Shown here piece after piece: positions 1 through 8,301 of a stretch of DNA of 41,428 nt. Origin of the DNA: Methylobacterium sp. GTDB lineage: Bacteria; Pseudomonadota; Alphaproteobacteria; Rhizobiales; Beijerinckiaceae. The stretch covers positions 1 to 41,428 of the forward strand of contig NZ_JAQGKL010000082.1 in NCBI RefSeq assembly GCF_028290105.1. Reading direction: 5' to 3'. The position numbers and the translations under genes are program-made. Position 1 is the stretch's first letter. Each line of letters starts with the position of its first letter. Under the pieces are notes generated by a model. That model was not told where the DNA came from. It made no database searches and saw only the letters and a program-made list of their open reading frames with translations.

Positions 1-1518
1 ATCGACACGCTCACGGCGCGCATGAGCGCCGTGGTCCTGCGGCACACGCAGGCCACCGATCCGAAGCTCGTCGCCACCATCGAGGGGGACCTCGAACGGT
101 TCGGCAAGAAGCTCGAGGAGCGCAAGGGCGTCTACGAGCCGATGATCAGCTCCCCCGAGGAGCGGGCGCTCTACGAGACCTACCTGCGCGAGTCGGCGAA
201 CTTCCTGGTGGTGCGCCAATCCATCCTCGATCTCTCCCGCGGCGGGCAGAAGGCGCAGGCCTTCGAGCTCTACGAGTCGAAGGGCCTGCCGATCCGTCGC
301 GCCGCATCGAACGCCCTCGACAAGCTCTCCGCCCTGAACAACGACGGCGCCGCGCAGGCGCAGGCCCGGAGCAAGACCGTCTTCGACGAGATCCAGATGC
401 TGGGCCTCGTCGCCGTCGTGGTCGCGGTCGCGCTGTCGGCGCTCTGCGCATTCCTGATCATCCGCGGCGTGACGCGCGGCATCGGCGACGTGGTCCAGCC
501 CATGCAGGCGCTGGCGGCGGGCGACCTCTCGGCGACTATCCCCCACCAGGGCGCCCGGACCGAGATCGGAACCATCGCGGACGCCGTCCAGGTGTTCAAA
601 GACGGGCTGATCCGGATGCGGACGCTGGAGGAGGAGACGGCGCTGGCCCGGGCCGGTGCCGAGGCGCAGCGCAAGTCCGCCATGCGGGCGATGGCCGACA
701 GCTTCGAGGGCGCGGTCGGCGGCATCATCGGCATGGTCACCAGCTCCGCCACCGAGTTGCAGGCGACCGCACAGAGCATGGCCGGCACGGCGACCCAGAC
801 CGCCAATCAATCCACCAGCGTCGCGGCGGCGGCGGAGGAGGCGGCCTCCAACGTCAACACCGTCGCGGCGGCGGCCGAGGAACTCGGCTCCTCCGTCCAG
901 GAGATCGGCCGACAGGTCAGCAGCTCCGCCGCGATGGCGCAGATGGCCGTCTCGGAAGCCGCCCAGACCGCGACCTTCGTGCAGAACCTGAACGCGGCGG
1001 TCGCCCGGATCGGCGATGTGGTGACGATGATCACCAGCATCGCGGGCCAGACCAACCTGCTGGCGCTCAACGCCACCATCGAGGCGGCCCGCGCCGGCGA
1101 GGCAGGTCGGGGCTTCGCCGTCGTCGCGGCGGAGGTGAAGGAACTCGCCAACCAGACCGCCCGGGCGACGGAAGAGATCGGCGGCCATATCAGCCAGATC
1201 CAGGGCTCGACGACCCAGGCGGTGCAGGCGATCAGCGGCATCGCGGCCCGCATCCAGGAGATCAGCGGCGTCGCCACCTCGATCTCGGCCGCGGTCGAGG
1301 AGCAGGGCGCCGCGACCCAGGAGATCGTCCGCAACGTGGCCCAGGCCGCGATGGGCACGGGCGCGGTGACCTCCAACATCGCCGGCGTGGCGGGCGCCGC
1401 CGAGGAGACGGGGGCGGCCGCCGCCCAGGTGCTCGGGGCGGCCTCGGAGCTGTCGCGCCAATCCGAGCATCTCAACGCGGAGGTCGGCCGCTTCCTCGCC
1501 ACCATCCGGGCGGCCTGA
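1..1518 (+). CDS. Methyl-accepting chemotaxis protein, 5' end missing
   Basis: This is a chemoreceptor that signals through CheA/CheW to the flagellar motor. The reading frame is open from base 1 (seven codons before the ATG at 22), so the true start lies upstream and the first membrane segment is missing. Numbered from the ATG at 22, residues 1-120 are a helical sensor remnant, 125-148 a membrane helix, about 146-200 a HAMP linker, and 230-490 the cytoplasmic signalling domain. The conserved hairpin tip is clear ([20 protein letters not shown], followed by [12 protein letters not shown]). The Ala/Glu-rich heptads on both sides are typical of methylation helices. No CheR-binding pentapeptide is present at the C-terminus. 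The ligand cannot be inferred. Confidence 0.93.
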   Translation: MDTLTARMSAVVLRHTQATDPKLVATIEGDLERFGKKLEERKGVYEPMISSPEERALYETYLRESANFLVVRQSILDLSRGGQKAQAFELYESKGLPIRRAASNALDKLSALNNDGAAQAQARSKTVFDEIQMLGLVAVVVAVALSALCAFLIIRGVTRGIGDVVQPMQALAAGDLSATIPHQGARTEIGTIADAVQVFKDGLIRMRTLEEETALARAGAEAQRKSAMRAMADSFEGAVGGIIGMVTSSATELQATAQSMAGTATQTANQSTSVAAAAEEAASNVNTVAAAAEELGSSVQEIGRQVSSSAAMAQMAVSEAAQTATFVQNLNAAVARIGDVVTMITSIAGQTNLLALNATIEAARAGEAGRGFAVVAAEVKELANQTARATEEIGGHISQIQGSTTQAVQAISGIAARIQEISGVATSISAAVEEQGAATQEIVRNVAQAAMGTGAVTSNIAGVAGAAEETGAAAAQVLGAASELSRQSEHLNAEVGRFLATIRAA

Positions 1519-1539
1519 TCCGTCCACGCTCGATACGAT

Positions 1540-1565
1540 CAGGGCCCGGAACGATCCGGGCCCTG
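1540..1565. terminator. Hairpin between convergent genes
   Basis: A perfect 10-bp stem (CAGGGCCCGG / CCGGGCCCTG) with a 6-nt loop lies 22 bp after the chemoreceptor stop and 41 bp before the stop of the convergent small gene. No long T run follows (TCTCAGT), so termination efficiency is uncertain. Its position suggests a bidirectional terminator. Confidence 0.7.
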
Positions 1566-1605
1566 TCTCAGTCGTAGCCCCGAAGACTCGGCGGAGGGCT
1601 TGGTC

Positions 1606-1896
1606 TCAGCGGCTGCCGGCGCCGGATTTCATGCCGGCGGCGCCCGGCGAGGAGCCCGAACCCGCGTCGTTCGGGCCGGTGCCGTTTGCTGTGCCGGAGC
1701 GGCTGGTCGAACCCGTTGTGGCGCCCTTCTCGTGGCCCGGCGCGTAGCCTGATGCGCCGGTTGTGCCGGCTTTCGCGCCGTTCTGCTGCATCTCCTGACC
1801 CGGCGCGTTGTTGGCCGAACCCGGACCGCTGCCGGCCGCGAAGGCGGCCGTGCTGAGGATGAGCGAGCTGGCGACGGCAAGCGTGATGGCTTTCAT
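1606..1896 (-). CDS. Small secreted Gly/Ser/Ala-rich protein (96 aa), predicted stress-regulon member
   Basis: The family is not recognised. The chosen start (MKAITLAVAS...) has a good ribosome site, AAGGAG six bases upstream, and gives a clean signal peptide of about 20 residues ending in AFAAG. The mature part of about 75 residues is low complexity, rich in Gly, Ser, Ala, Thr and Asn, with no cysteine. It is probably an unstructured, highly soluble periplasmic or extracellular protein. The frame stays open upstream to 2148, but that extension reads through the promoter and has no protein-like character. A near-consensus EcfG promoter sits about 38 bp upstream, so expression is predicted to belong to the general stress response. 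Small hydrophilic proteins of this kind are often desiccation- or osmotic-stress related; that role is inference. Confidence 0.75.
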   Translation of the reverse strand: MKAITLAVASSLILSTAAFAAGSGPGSANNAPGQEMQQNGAKAGTTGASGYAPGHEKGATTGSTSRSGTANGTGPNDAGSGSSPGAAGMKSGAGSR

Positions 1897-1933
1897 GGAG
1901 AACTCCTTGGCACCGTTGCGTATGGGGCCGAGC

Positions 1934-1959
1934 AACGTCCACGCAGCGCGAAGCGTTCC
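1934..1959 (-). promoter_or_regulatory. EcfG (general stress sigma factor) promoter
   Basis: On the minus strand the sequence reads GGAAC, 17 bases, then CGTT. This matches the published alphaproteobacterial EcfG consensus (GGAAC-N16/17-CGTT) in both boxes and in spacing. The expected start of transcription, 7-8 nt beyond CGTT, gives a leader of about 30 nt that contains the AAGGAG ribosome site of the small secreted protein. Confidence 0.8.
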
Positions 1960-2107
1960 CGATCTGCTCGTGTTGGATTTGTAGGGTACAAAGCTGGACG
2001 AAAACCAGATCGGAGCTTGACGATAAGCTTTTTGCAGGCCGATGGACGTTGAAATACGTGTGTTCAACGCCGGGTTTCTGCGATCCATAGGATTCCGACG
2101 GGCGGCC

Positions 2108-3127
2108 TTACGACAAGGCCTCCTGCGCCGCGCGATAGGCCCGGCCATGCGCCACGTAGCCCTCCACCACGCGGGCCATCATGGTGCGCTTGTTCGAATC
2201 GAGGGCCCCGAGGATGCGCGCGGGGCGCCCGCCCCAGAGGTGTCCCCCATCGAGGAGCTGGCCCGGATCGGTGGTGGCGCCGGCGGCCAGCAACACGTCG
2301 TCGCCCACCACGGTGCCGGGCGCGACGACGCAGCCGATGCCGATGAGGCTGCGGGCGCCGATGCGGCAATCGGCGAGGCGGACATTGTGCCCGATGGTGG
2401 TGTCGCGCCCGAGCACGACGCCCTCGCCCCGGGTGCGGACGACGCTGTTGTCCTGGATGTTGGTGTTGGCCCCGACCACGATGGGGCCGACCTCCGCGTG
2501 AAGGTCGCAGGAGAACAGCACGCCGGCGCCGGCGCCGAGGGCGACCCGGCCGCGCAGGCGCGCGGTGCGGGCGACGAAGATGCCGGGTTCCGGCTCGAGT
2601 TCGTCCGCCGGGGGCGGTTGGGGCAGGTCGCCGGAGGCCTCGCGCAGGCGCTCGGCCCGTTCGGCGATCTCCGGCGCCGAGATCGGGCGCACGGGCTTGG
2701 CGGGGCTGCCCGCATAGGCGAAGCCCGCGGCCAGATGCGCGCGGGGGAACACCGTGGCGCCGGCCTCGATCAGCACGCCGTCCTCCACGTGCGCGCCGTC
2801 GAGCACGATGACGTCGTCCTCGATCACCACATCGGAGCCGACCGTGCAGGCATGCACCACGGCATTGCGGCCCACCGTGACACGGTCGCCGACCAGGGTC
2901 GGATAGGTGAGTGTGGCGATGTGCACGGTGGAGCGATGGCCGAGCCAGAAGCGCTCGCCGATGGTGACGCGGTTGCCATCGGCGCGGATCACGCTGTGGT
3001 CGCCGAGCCAGGCCTGGGCGCCGATCGTGGCGTCGCCGATCACCGTGCTCGCGCGCCCACACCAGACCGGGCGGGCCGAGAAGACCGGCAGGACGCCGTC
3101 ATGGGGCAGGATCAGCTCTGGCGTCAC
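2108..3127 (-). CDS. Tandem gamma-carbonic-anhydrase-like hexapeptide-repeat protein
   Basis: The protein has two left-handed beta-helix domains in a row. In the numbering used here (from the ATG at 3217) they span residues about 45-180 and 210-345, joined by a Pro/Glu-rich linker, with a short C-terminal helix. Each domain resembles the gamma-carbonic anhydrase/YrdA family (about 180 aa per domain); a fused pair is unusual. Of the three zinc-histidine positions, the first domain keeps two (His99, His122) and has Arg117 at the third. The second domain has Arg261 and Ala282 at those two positions but keeps the third (His277). The start is uncertain: the GTG at 3127, with AAGGA 11 nt upstream, begins exactly where family similarity begins. 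The ATG at 3217 would add 30 unstructured residues and cut into the region upstream of moaE. An acyltransferase or scaffold role is the alternative. Confidence 0.8.
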   Translation of the reverse strand: MTPELILPHDGVLPVFSARPVWCGRASTVIGDATIGAQAWLGDHSVIRADGNRVTIGERFWLGHRSTVHIATLTYPTLVGDRVTVGRNAVVHACTVGSDVVIEDDVIVLDGAHVEDGVLIEAGATVFPRAHLAAGFAYAGSPAKPVRPISAPEIAERAERLREASGDLPQPPPADELEPEPGIFVARTARLRGRVALGAGAGVLFSCDLHAEVGPIVVGANTNIQDNSVVRTRGEGVVLGRDTTIGHNVRLADCRIGARSLIGIGCVVAPGTVVGDDVLLAAGATTDPGQLLDGGHLWGGRPARILGALDSNKRTMMARVVEGYVAHGRAYRAAQEALS

Positions 3128-3211
3128 GGCGTGAAATGTCCTTCGCGGCCCGGTGGTGTCGCCGGGCGTTCGGGGGCATAGAGCATCCGAGAGGGCAGGT
3201 TCGCCAGACCT

Positions 3212-3242
3212 CGTCAAGGTTTTCCGGCCCCGTCAAGGGTTT
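3212..3242. repeat. Pair of direct repeats upstream of moaE
   Basis: CGTCAAGGTTTT (3212) and CGTCAAGGGTTT (3231) lie 19 bp apart in the 161-bp region between the divergent gamma-CA-like gene and moaE. They could be a regulator site. There is no direct support beyond the repetition and the position. Confidence 0.3.
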
Positions 3243-3288
3243 GTCGCCCGAACGCGGGCCGACCGGCACGCCGTTCCAAAGGGGGCCC

Positions 3289-3744
3289 ATGCCCGACGTC
3301 AGCATCCAGAGCGCGCCCTTCGACGCGAGCGCCGAGATCGCCCGGATGACCCGTGACCTCGGGGGCAGGGCCGGGGCCATCGTCACCTTCACGGGCCTCT
3401 GCCGCGACGAGGGCGGGCGGCTGACCGGGCTCGAACTCGAGCATTACCCAGGCATGGCCGAGGCCGAGATCGAGCGCGTGGTCGAGACCGCGCGCGGGCG
3501 CTGGCCGCTCCAGGGCGCCCGTGTGATCCACCGCCACGGCCTCGTGGCGCCAGGCGACGGCATCGTCCTCGTGGTCACCGCCTCGAGCCACCGGATCGCG
3601 GCCTTCGAGGCGGCGAGCTTCCTGATGGACTACCTCAAGACCCGGGCGCCGTTCTGGAAGCGCGAGCACCTCGCCGACGGCACCAAGGGCGGCTGGGTCG
3701 AGGCGGCCGAGGCCGACGACGCAGCCGCCGCGCGCTGGGCCTGA
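3289..3744 (+). CDS. moaE: Molybdopterin synthase catalytic subunit MoaE
   Basis: MoaE is the large subunit of molybdopterin synthase, which transfers sulfur from MoaD thiocarboxylate to precursor Z (cPMP) to form the dithiolene of the molybdenum cofactor. At 151 aa it has the normal family length. The conserved block MDYLKTRAPFWKRE supplies the two active-site lysines (Lys117 and Lys124, matching E. coli Lys119 and Lys126), and Arg39 and His101-Arg102 match other conserved active-site positions. The ATG at 3289 was chosen because a purine-rich site (AAAGGGGG) precedes it; the longer upstream frame has no family similarity. The partner gene moaD is not next to it, so the small subunit must be encoded elsewhere. 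Confidence 0.93.
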   Translation: MPDVSIQSAPFDASAEIARMTRDLGGRAGAIVTFTGLCRDEGGRLTGLELEHYPGMAEAEIERVVETARGRWPLQGARVIHRHGLVAPGDGIVLVVTASSHRIAAFEAASFLMDYLKTRAPFWKREHLADGTKGGWVEAAEADDAAAARWA

Positions 3745-3763
3745 CGCGACCCCAGGCCGAGCA

Positions 3764-3782
3764 CGCGGCGGCCCGAGCCGCG
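3764..3782 (+). terminator. Possible terminator after moaE
   Basis: A 6-bp GC stem (CGCGGC / GCCGCG) with a 7-nt loop is followed by CTTTGT, 20 bp after the moaE stop. The T stretch is weak. Confidence 0.45.
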
Positions 3783-3913
3783 CTTTGTCAGGAACTTCGG
3801 GTGAGGCTGGCGACATCCCCCCGCGGGATCTCACGGCGGCGCCACACCGCCCAGATCCATAGATGTCATGCGTTTCGCGCGCTGAACCCGCGCCCCAGGA
3901 GTCGATCCCGCCC

Positions 3914-5191
3914 ATGCACACCCCTTTCCTGAGCGAGGATTCCGCCGGGCCGCGCCCGCGCGACTGGTCGCTCGCCGTCTCCGGCATCGCCGTCGTGGCC
4001 GTCATCGCCCTGCTGGCGCTGGCCTGGATGGCGGCCTCGACGCTGCTCCTCGTCTTCGCCGGCATCCTGCTCGGGGTCTTCCTCGACGGGCTGACGCGTC
4101 TCCTCGGCAAGGTGCTGCCCGCGGGCCGAGGCGTGCGGCTCACCCTCGTCAGCCTCGTCCTCGCCAGCCTCACCCTCGGCCTCGTCGCCTTCGGAGGCGC
4201 CACGATCGTGCAGCAGGGGCGCGACCTCGGCCAGACGGTGGCGGCCCAGGCCGGCACCGTGCGCGACCGGCTCAAGGATTACGGCATCGACGTGCCGGGT
4301 ATCGCACCCGGCAAGGGCGGCGAGACGGGAGGAGGAGAGGCCAAGTCCGGCGGCGCCGGAGCGCAGGAGTCCGGGTCCAAGGATTCTGGCGCCATGGATG
4401 CCGCCTCCAAGGATGCCGCCTCCAAGGATTCTGGGGGTAAGGATTCCGGCGGCAAGCCCGACGACGAATCCGGCACGTCCAGCCAGAAGCCCGGCGGCCT
4501 CGCGGGCCTCGCCTCGGGCGCGATGAAGAGCCCGGGCTCGCTCCTTTCGGATGCCGGCAGCGTGCTTGGTCCGGCGGCCACCGTGGTCATCGGCCTGTTC
4601 AGCGCCCTCGGAAACGCCCTCGTCATCGTCTTCCTCGGCCTCTCCGTGGCGGCCGATCCAGGCGCCTACCGCGACGGCCTCGTGCGCTTCGTGCCGCCCA
4701 AGCACCGGGAGCGCGCCACCGCGCTCCTCGACGGGATGGGCGAGACCCTGCGGCACTGGCTGTTCGGCCAGCTCATCACCATGGCGGTGATCTTCCTGTG
4801 CACCTGGGCGGGCCTCGGCTTCCTGGGCATCGGAGGCGCCCTCATCCTCGGCCTGCAGGCCGGGCTCCTCGCCTTCATTCCCACCATCGGCCCGCTGATC
4901 GCCGGCGTGGTGATCCTGCTCGCCTCGCTGGCCTCGGGCACCACGGCGCTCCTCGGGGCGCTCGGCGTCTATCTCACGGTGCAGGCCCTGGAGAGCTACG
5001 GGCTGACCCCCTTCATCCAGAAGCGGGCGCTGGACATTCCCCCGGCCACGATCTTCGCCGGCCAGCTCGTGCTCGGCGTCATCTTCGGCCTTTGGGGCAT
5101 CGCACTGGCGCTGCCGCTCATGGCGGTGGTGAAGGTCCTGCTCGCCCAGCTCTACATCGAGGATACGCTGCACGAGGAGGCCGACGCCTGA
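3914..5191 (+). CDS. AI-2E family (PerM/TqsA-like) membrane transporter
   Basis: This is a polytopic inner-membrane protein of the AI-2E/UPF0118 family, whose members include the autoinducer-2 exporter TqsA and Na+/H+-type transporters; the substrate here is unknown. Residues about 15-100 hold the first three helices. About 190-425 hold the rest, including the family's C-terminal block (FIPTIGPLIAG ... ALESYGLTPFIQKRA). Between helices 3 and 4 the family's extramembrane domain carries a low-complexity insert (about residues 140-200) with five tandem SKDSG-like pentapeptides. The ATG at 3914 has AGGAG 12 nt upstream; the frame is open 17 codons further. It runs convergent with xerD, 16 bp apart. 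Confidence 0.87.
   Translation: MHTPFLSEDSAGPRPRDWSLAVSGIAVVAVIALLALAWMAASTLLLVFAGILLGVFLDGLTRLLGKVLPAGRGVRLTLVSLVLASLTLGLVAFGGATIVQQGRDLGQTVAAQAGTVRDRLKDYGIDVPGIAPGKGGETGGGEAKSGGAGAQESGSKDSGAMDAASKDAASKDSGGKDSGGKPDDESGTSSQKPGGLAGLASGAMKSPGSLLSDAGSVLGPAATVVIGLFSALGNALVIVFLGLSVAADPGAYRDGLVRFVPPKHRERATALLDGMGETLRHWLFGQLITMAVIFLCTWAGLGFLGIGGALILGLQAGLLAFIPTIGPLIAGVVILLASLASGTTALLGALGVYLTVQALESYGLTPFIQKRALDIPPATIFAGQLVLGVIFGLWGIALALPLMAVVKVLLAQLYIEDTLHEEADA
4376..4450 (+). repeat. 15-bp in-frame tandem repeat, five units
   Basis: Five 15-bp units encode SKDSG, AMDAA, SKDAA, SKDSG and GKDSG inside the hydrophilic loop of the AI-2E-family protein. The shared core is AAGGAT or ATGGAT followed by two small-residue codons. 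Flanking sequence (GGK, DDESG) continues the composition. Confidence 0.85.
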
Positions 5192-5207
5192 GGGGCGCGA
5201 TGCGGGA

Positions 5208-6161
5208 TCACTCGTCCATCAGCGGGTGCAGGTCGCGGACCATGCTCTTCAGCCTCTCGTCGAGGACGTGGGTGTAGATCTGCGTCGTCGAGATGTCGGC
5301 GTGGCCGAGCAGTTCCTGGACGATGCGCAGGTCCGCGCCGTTCTGCAGGAGGTGGCTCGCGAAGGCGTGGCGCAGCACGTGCGGGCTGACCCGGTCGGCC
5401 CGGAGACCCGCCGCGCTCGCCGCGCCCTTCAGGTCGCGGGCGAAGGATTGCCGGGTGAGGTGTCCGCTCTCGCTGTCGGCCGGAAACAGCCAGGGGCCGT
5501 CGACGCTCAGGTTGGCGAGGTGGTCGCGCATGGCCGTTCGCGCGATCTCGGTGAGCGGCACAAGGCGCTCCCGCCCGCCCTTGCCCTTGACCACGAGGTA
5601 GCGCTCCTTGGTGGAGGCCGCCGCCCGGGGCAGCGCGACGAGTTCGGAGACGCGCAGGCCCGTGGCGTAGAGGAGTTCGATCAGGCAGAGCATGCGCGTG
5701 CCGCGCGCGTCGCCTGCCGCCGCCTCCCGCGCCACCGCCAGTAGCCGGTCGACTTCCGCCACCGAGAGCACCTTGGGCAGCGCCCGCACCCGGCGCGGGC
5801 CGCCGATCGGCGCGCTCGGATCGTCCTCGGCGAGGCCCTCCGCGTAGAGGAAGCGGTGGAAGCCACGGATGCAGGAGAGCCGCCGCGCGGCGGAGGCCGC
5901 CGAGAGCCCACGCGTGTCCAGGTCCGCGAGGTAGGCCCGCAATGGGCCAGCCTCCATCGCGAGCGGATCGTGCCCGCCCCGCGCTAGTGCGCCGAGGTAA
6001 TCCGCCAGGTCGCGCCGGTAGGCGGAGAGCGTGTTGGCGGCTGCCCCCCGTTCGGCGGCGAGCATGTCGAGGTAGTCGCGGATCAGGCCTTCGCCCGGCA
6101 GGCCCTCGCCCGGATCAGGCGGTGCGGGGGACGCGGGGTCGGACGGGGGGGCTTCCGTCAC
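5208..6161 (-). CDS. xerD: Tyrosine recombinase XerD
   Basis: XerD is a site-specific recombinase acting with XerC at dif to resolve chromosome dimers. It has 317 aa: a SAM-like core-binding domain (residues about 25-115) and a catalytic domain (about 125-310). All catalytic residues are visible: Arg170 (ATGLRVSEL), Lys194 (KGKGGRER), His261-x-x-Arg264 (SPHVLRHAF), His287 (LLGHADIST) and the nucleophile Tyr296 (TQIYTHV). The start GTG at 6161 overlaps the stop of the upstream 50-codon gene as GTGA, which points to translational coupling. The frame continues further upstream without similarity. A Pro-rich 20-residue N-terminal extension precedes the usual XerD start. The gene could be called XerC/D; the last block favours XerD. 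Confidence 0.9.
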   Translation of the reverse strand: MTEAPPSDPASPAPPDPGEGLPGEGLIRDYLDMLAAERGAAANTLSAYRRDLADYLGALARGGHDPLAMEAGPLRAYLADLDTRGLSAASAARRLSCIRGFHRFLYAEGLAEDDPSAPIGGPRRVRALPKVLSVAEVDRLLAVAREAAAGDARGTRMLCLIELLYATGLRVSELVALPRAAASTKERYLVVKGKGGRERLVPLTEIARTAMRDHLANLSVDGPWLFPADSESGHLTRQSFARDLKGAASAAGLRADRVSPHVLRHAFASHLLQNGADLRIVQELLGHADISTTQIYTHVLDERLKSMVRDLHPLMDE

Positions 6162-6310
6162 CGGTTCGGGGGCTGGAGCTTCGTGGCGGGGATGGTCACG
6201 CTCATCTCGCGCGGGGTCGGCACCACGAAGGTCGCCAGCGCGAACATCCCCGCGAAGGCGAGGCCGCCCAGGATGGCGATGGTGGCGAGGAAACGGAACA
6301 GGGTCGGCAC
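6158..6310 (-). CDS. Small single-pass membrane protein (50 aa) coupled to xerD
   Basis: A short gene inside a much longer open frame. The GTG at 6310 has GAGG nine bases upstream. The product begins VPTLFRFLATIAILGG, has one hydrophobic helix (about residues 4-29) and ends in a short hydrophilic tail (PTPREMSVTIP...KLQPPNR). The TGA stop overlaps the xerD GTG start (GTGA), so the two genes form one translational unit. The function is unknown. I believe similar short proteins occur before xerD in related Hyphomicrobiales, but I cannot verify that here. The gene diverges from aroK, with 210 bp between the starts. Confidence 0.72.
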   Translation of the reverse strand: MPTLFRFLATIAILGGLAFAGMFALATFVVPTPREMSVTIPATKLQPPNR

Positions 6311-6520
6311 TCGGACGGACCTCGATCGTGCGGCGCTGGCGAGAGTGCGCGCCTCGGGGGTCAGGTATGGCTGACGGCAAGCTTTGGGTTGCATCACGCG
6401 CGGGCCGCGATGGCAATGACTTCGCGGCCACAGGCGGCGTGCCATTCCGGTGCGCACGGGGGCGCCCAGGCGCTTCGCCCCCGCCGGAAAACGCGCTAAG
6501 ACCCGGCCGACCATGTGCAG

Positions 6521-7186
6521 ATGTCCGTGATGACCCAAGTCCCACCTCCGGGCGGCGACCCACCCCAGGGCGGTGACCCGCTCCCGAGCGAACCGCCGAT
6601 CGAACTGCGCCTGCGCCGTGCCCTCGGCCACCGCTCGATCGTGCTCGTCGGTCTGATGGGTGCGGGCAAGAGCACGGTCGGCCGGCGGCTCGCCACGCGC
6701 CTCGGACTGATGTTCAAGGATGCCGACAACGAGATCGAGACGGCGGCCAAGCTCACGATCCCCGACATCTTCGCGATCTACGGCGAGCCGAGTTTTCGCG
6801 ACGGCGAGGAGCGGGTCATCGCCCGGCTGATGCGCGAGGGCCCCCTGGTGCTCGCCACCGGCGGAGGCGCCTTCATGCGCGAGACCACCCGCGCGCGCAT
6901 CGCCGAGGGCGGCGTCTCGATCTGGCTGAAAGCCGAGCTCGACGTGCTGATGCGCCGGGTGCGCAAGCGCGGCGGGCGCCCGCTGCTCCAGACCGAGGAC
7001 CCGGAGGAGACCCTGCGCCGGCTCATGGCCGTGCGCCACCCCGTCTACGCCGCCGCCGACGTCGAGGTGATCTCCCGCGACGTGGCGCATGACCGGGTGG
7101 TCCAGGACGTGATGGAAGCCCTCGACCTCTACCTCAACCGACCCGGACAAGCCGGACCCATGCAGCCGGGGATCGCCGCCCAGTGA
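6521..7186 (+). CDS. aroK: Shikimate kinase
   Basis: AroK phosphorylates shikimate at O3 with ATP, step five of the shikimate pathway to chorismate. The P-loop GLMGAGKST (residues about 44-52), the shikimate-binding Asp in DADNEIE and the GGGAF block are all present, and the lid region RGGRPLL follows. At about 221 aa it is longer than E. coli AroK because of a 30-residue Pro/Gly-rich N-terminal extension, which is common in alphaproteobacteria. The start is ambiguous (GTG 6515, ATG 6521 or ATG 6530) and none has a strong ribosome site. The stop overlaps the aroB start as GTGA, so the two genes are coupled. Confidence 0.93.
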   Translation: MSVMTQVPPPGGDPPQGGDPLPSEPPIELRLRRALGHRSIVLVGLMGAGKSTVGRRLATRLGLMFKDADNEIETAAKLTIPDIFAIYGEPSFRDGEERVIARLMREGPLVLATGGGAFMRETTRARIAEGGVSIWLKAELDVLMRRVRKRGGRPLLQTEDPEETLRRLMAVRHPVYAAADVEVISRDVAHDRVVQDVMEALDLYLNRPGQAGPMQPGIAAQ

Positions 7187-8301
7187 CCGACCGCCTCACC
7201 GTGTCCGTGCCACTCGACCAGGGCCGCGCCTACGACATCCTGATCGGACGCGGCCTCCTCGACGAGGCGGGCCGGCACGTCGCCGCCCTGCAGGCGAAGG
7301 CCGCCGTCATCGTCTCCGACACCAACGTCGCCGCCCTCTATGGCGACCGCCTGCGCGCGAGCCTGGAATCGGCGGGCCTGCGCTCGGGCCTCGTCACGGT
7401 CGCGCCGGGCGAGGCCTCGAAGGCGTACGCCACCTACGCGCAGGTCTGCGACGGGCTCCTCGCCCACAAGGTCGAGCGCAACGACCTCGTGGTGGCGCTC
7501 GGCGGAGGCGTCGTCGGCGATCTCGCGGGTTTCGCCGCCGCCACCCTGCGGCGCGGCGTACGCTTCGTGCAGGCGCCGACCTCCCTCCTCGCCCAGGTCG
7601 ATTCCTCGGTCGGCGGCAAGACCGGGATCAACTCGCCCCACGGCAAGAACCTCATCGGTGCCTTCCACCAGCCCCGGCTTGTGCTCGCCGATACGGGGGC
7701 CCTCGACACGCTGTCGGAGCGCGAGATGCGCGCGGGCTACGCCGAGGTGGCGAAGTACGGCCTCATCAACGACGCCGCCTTCTTCGACTGGTGCGAGGCG
7801 CACTGGGCGGGCATCTTCGCGGGCGGCCACGAGCGCGACGAGGCGGTGGCGATCTGCTGCCGCGCCAAGGCCGGCGTGGTGGTGCGCGACGAGCGCGAGG
7901 ACGGCGAGCGCGCCCTGCTCAACCTCGGCCACACCTTCGCCCATGCCCTGGAGCGCCTGACGCACTACGAATCCGCCCGCCTCGTCCACGGCGAGGCGGT
8001 GGCGATCGGGCTCGCGCTGGCCTTCCGGTTCTCCGCCCGCCTCGGCCTGTGCCCGGGCCAGGATGCGGGACGCGTCGCCAACCACCTCGCGCTCGCCGGT
8101 CTGCCGACCCGGCTCCAGGCGGTGCCCGGCGGCTGCGGCGACGCCGACGCTCTGGTGGAGGCGATGTCTCAGGACAAGAAGGTCCGAGACGGGGCGCTCA
8201 CCTTCATCCTGGCCAGAGGTATCGGCCAGAGCTTCATCGCTCCCGGCATCGACCGGGCCGAGGTGCGCGCCTTCCTGAACGACGAATTGAGCGCCCCATG
8301 A
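7183..8301 (+). CDS. aroB: 3-dehydroquinate synthase
   Basis: AroB converts DAHP to 3-dehydroquinate, step two of the shikimate pathway, using NAD+ and a divalent metal. At 372 aa it is of normal length. The NAD-binding glycine block (ALGGGVVGDLAGFAAAT, about residues 105-121) and the substrate block (QVDSSVGGKTGIN, 138-150) are present. The metal-ligand motifs are also present: Glu188 in YAEVAKYG, GHTFAHA at about 249-255, and HGEAVAIG at 269-276. The GTG start overlaps the aroK stop by 4 bp. Its own stop overlaps the ATG of a 15-codon ORF (ATGA). aroK-aroB order is the usual arrangement in Hyphomicrobiales. Confidence 0.95.
   Translation: MTDRLTVSVPLDQGRAYDILIGRGLLDEAGRHVAALQAKAAVIVSDTNVAALYGDRLRASLESAGLRSGLVTVAPGEASKAYATYAQVCDGLLAHKVERNDLVVALGGGVVGDLAGFAAATLRRGVRFVQAPTSLLAQVDSSVGGKTGINSPHGKNLIGAFHQPRLVLADTGALDTLSEREMRAGYAEVAKYGLINDAAFFDWCEAHWAGIFAGGHERDEAVAICCRAKAGVVVRDEREDGERALLNLGHTFAHALERLTHYESARLVHGEAVAIGLALAFRFSARLGLCPGQDAGRVANHLALAGLPTRLQAVPGGCGDADALVEAMSQDKKVRDGALTFILARGIGQSFIAPGIDRAEVRAFLNDELSAP

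Noticed and set aside
2042..3181. Open frames on the plus strand opposite the tandem gamma-CA-like gene
   Set aside because: The minus strand carries clear hexapeptide repeats; the plus frames are Gly/Ala/Asp-rich with no family pattern.
3791..3820. A GGAAC box upstream of the AI-2E-family gene as an EcfG promoter
   Set aside because: No CGTT-like -10 box at 16-17 bp (the sequence there is GACAT).
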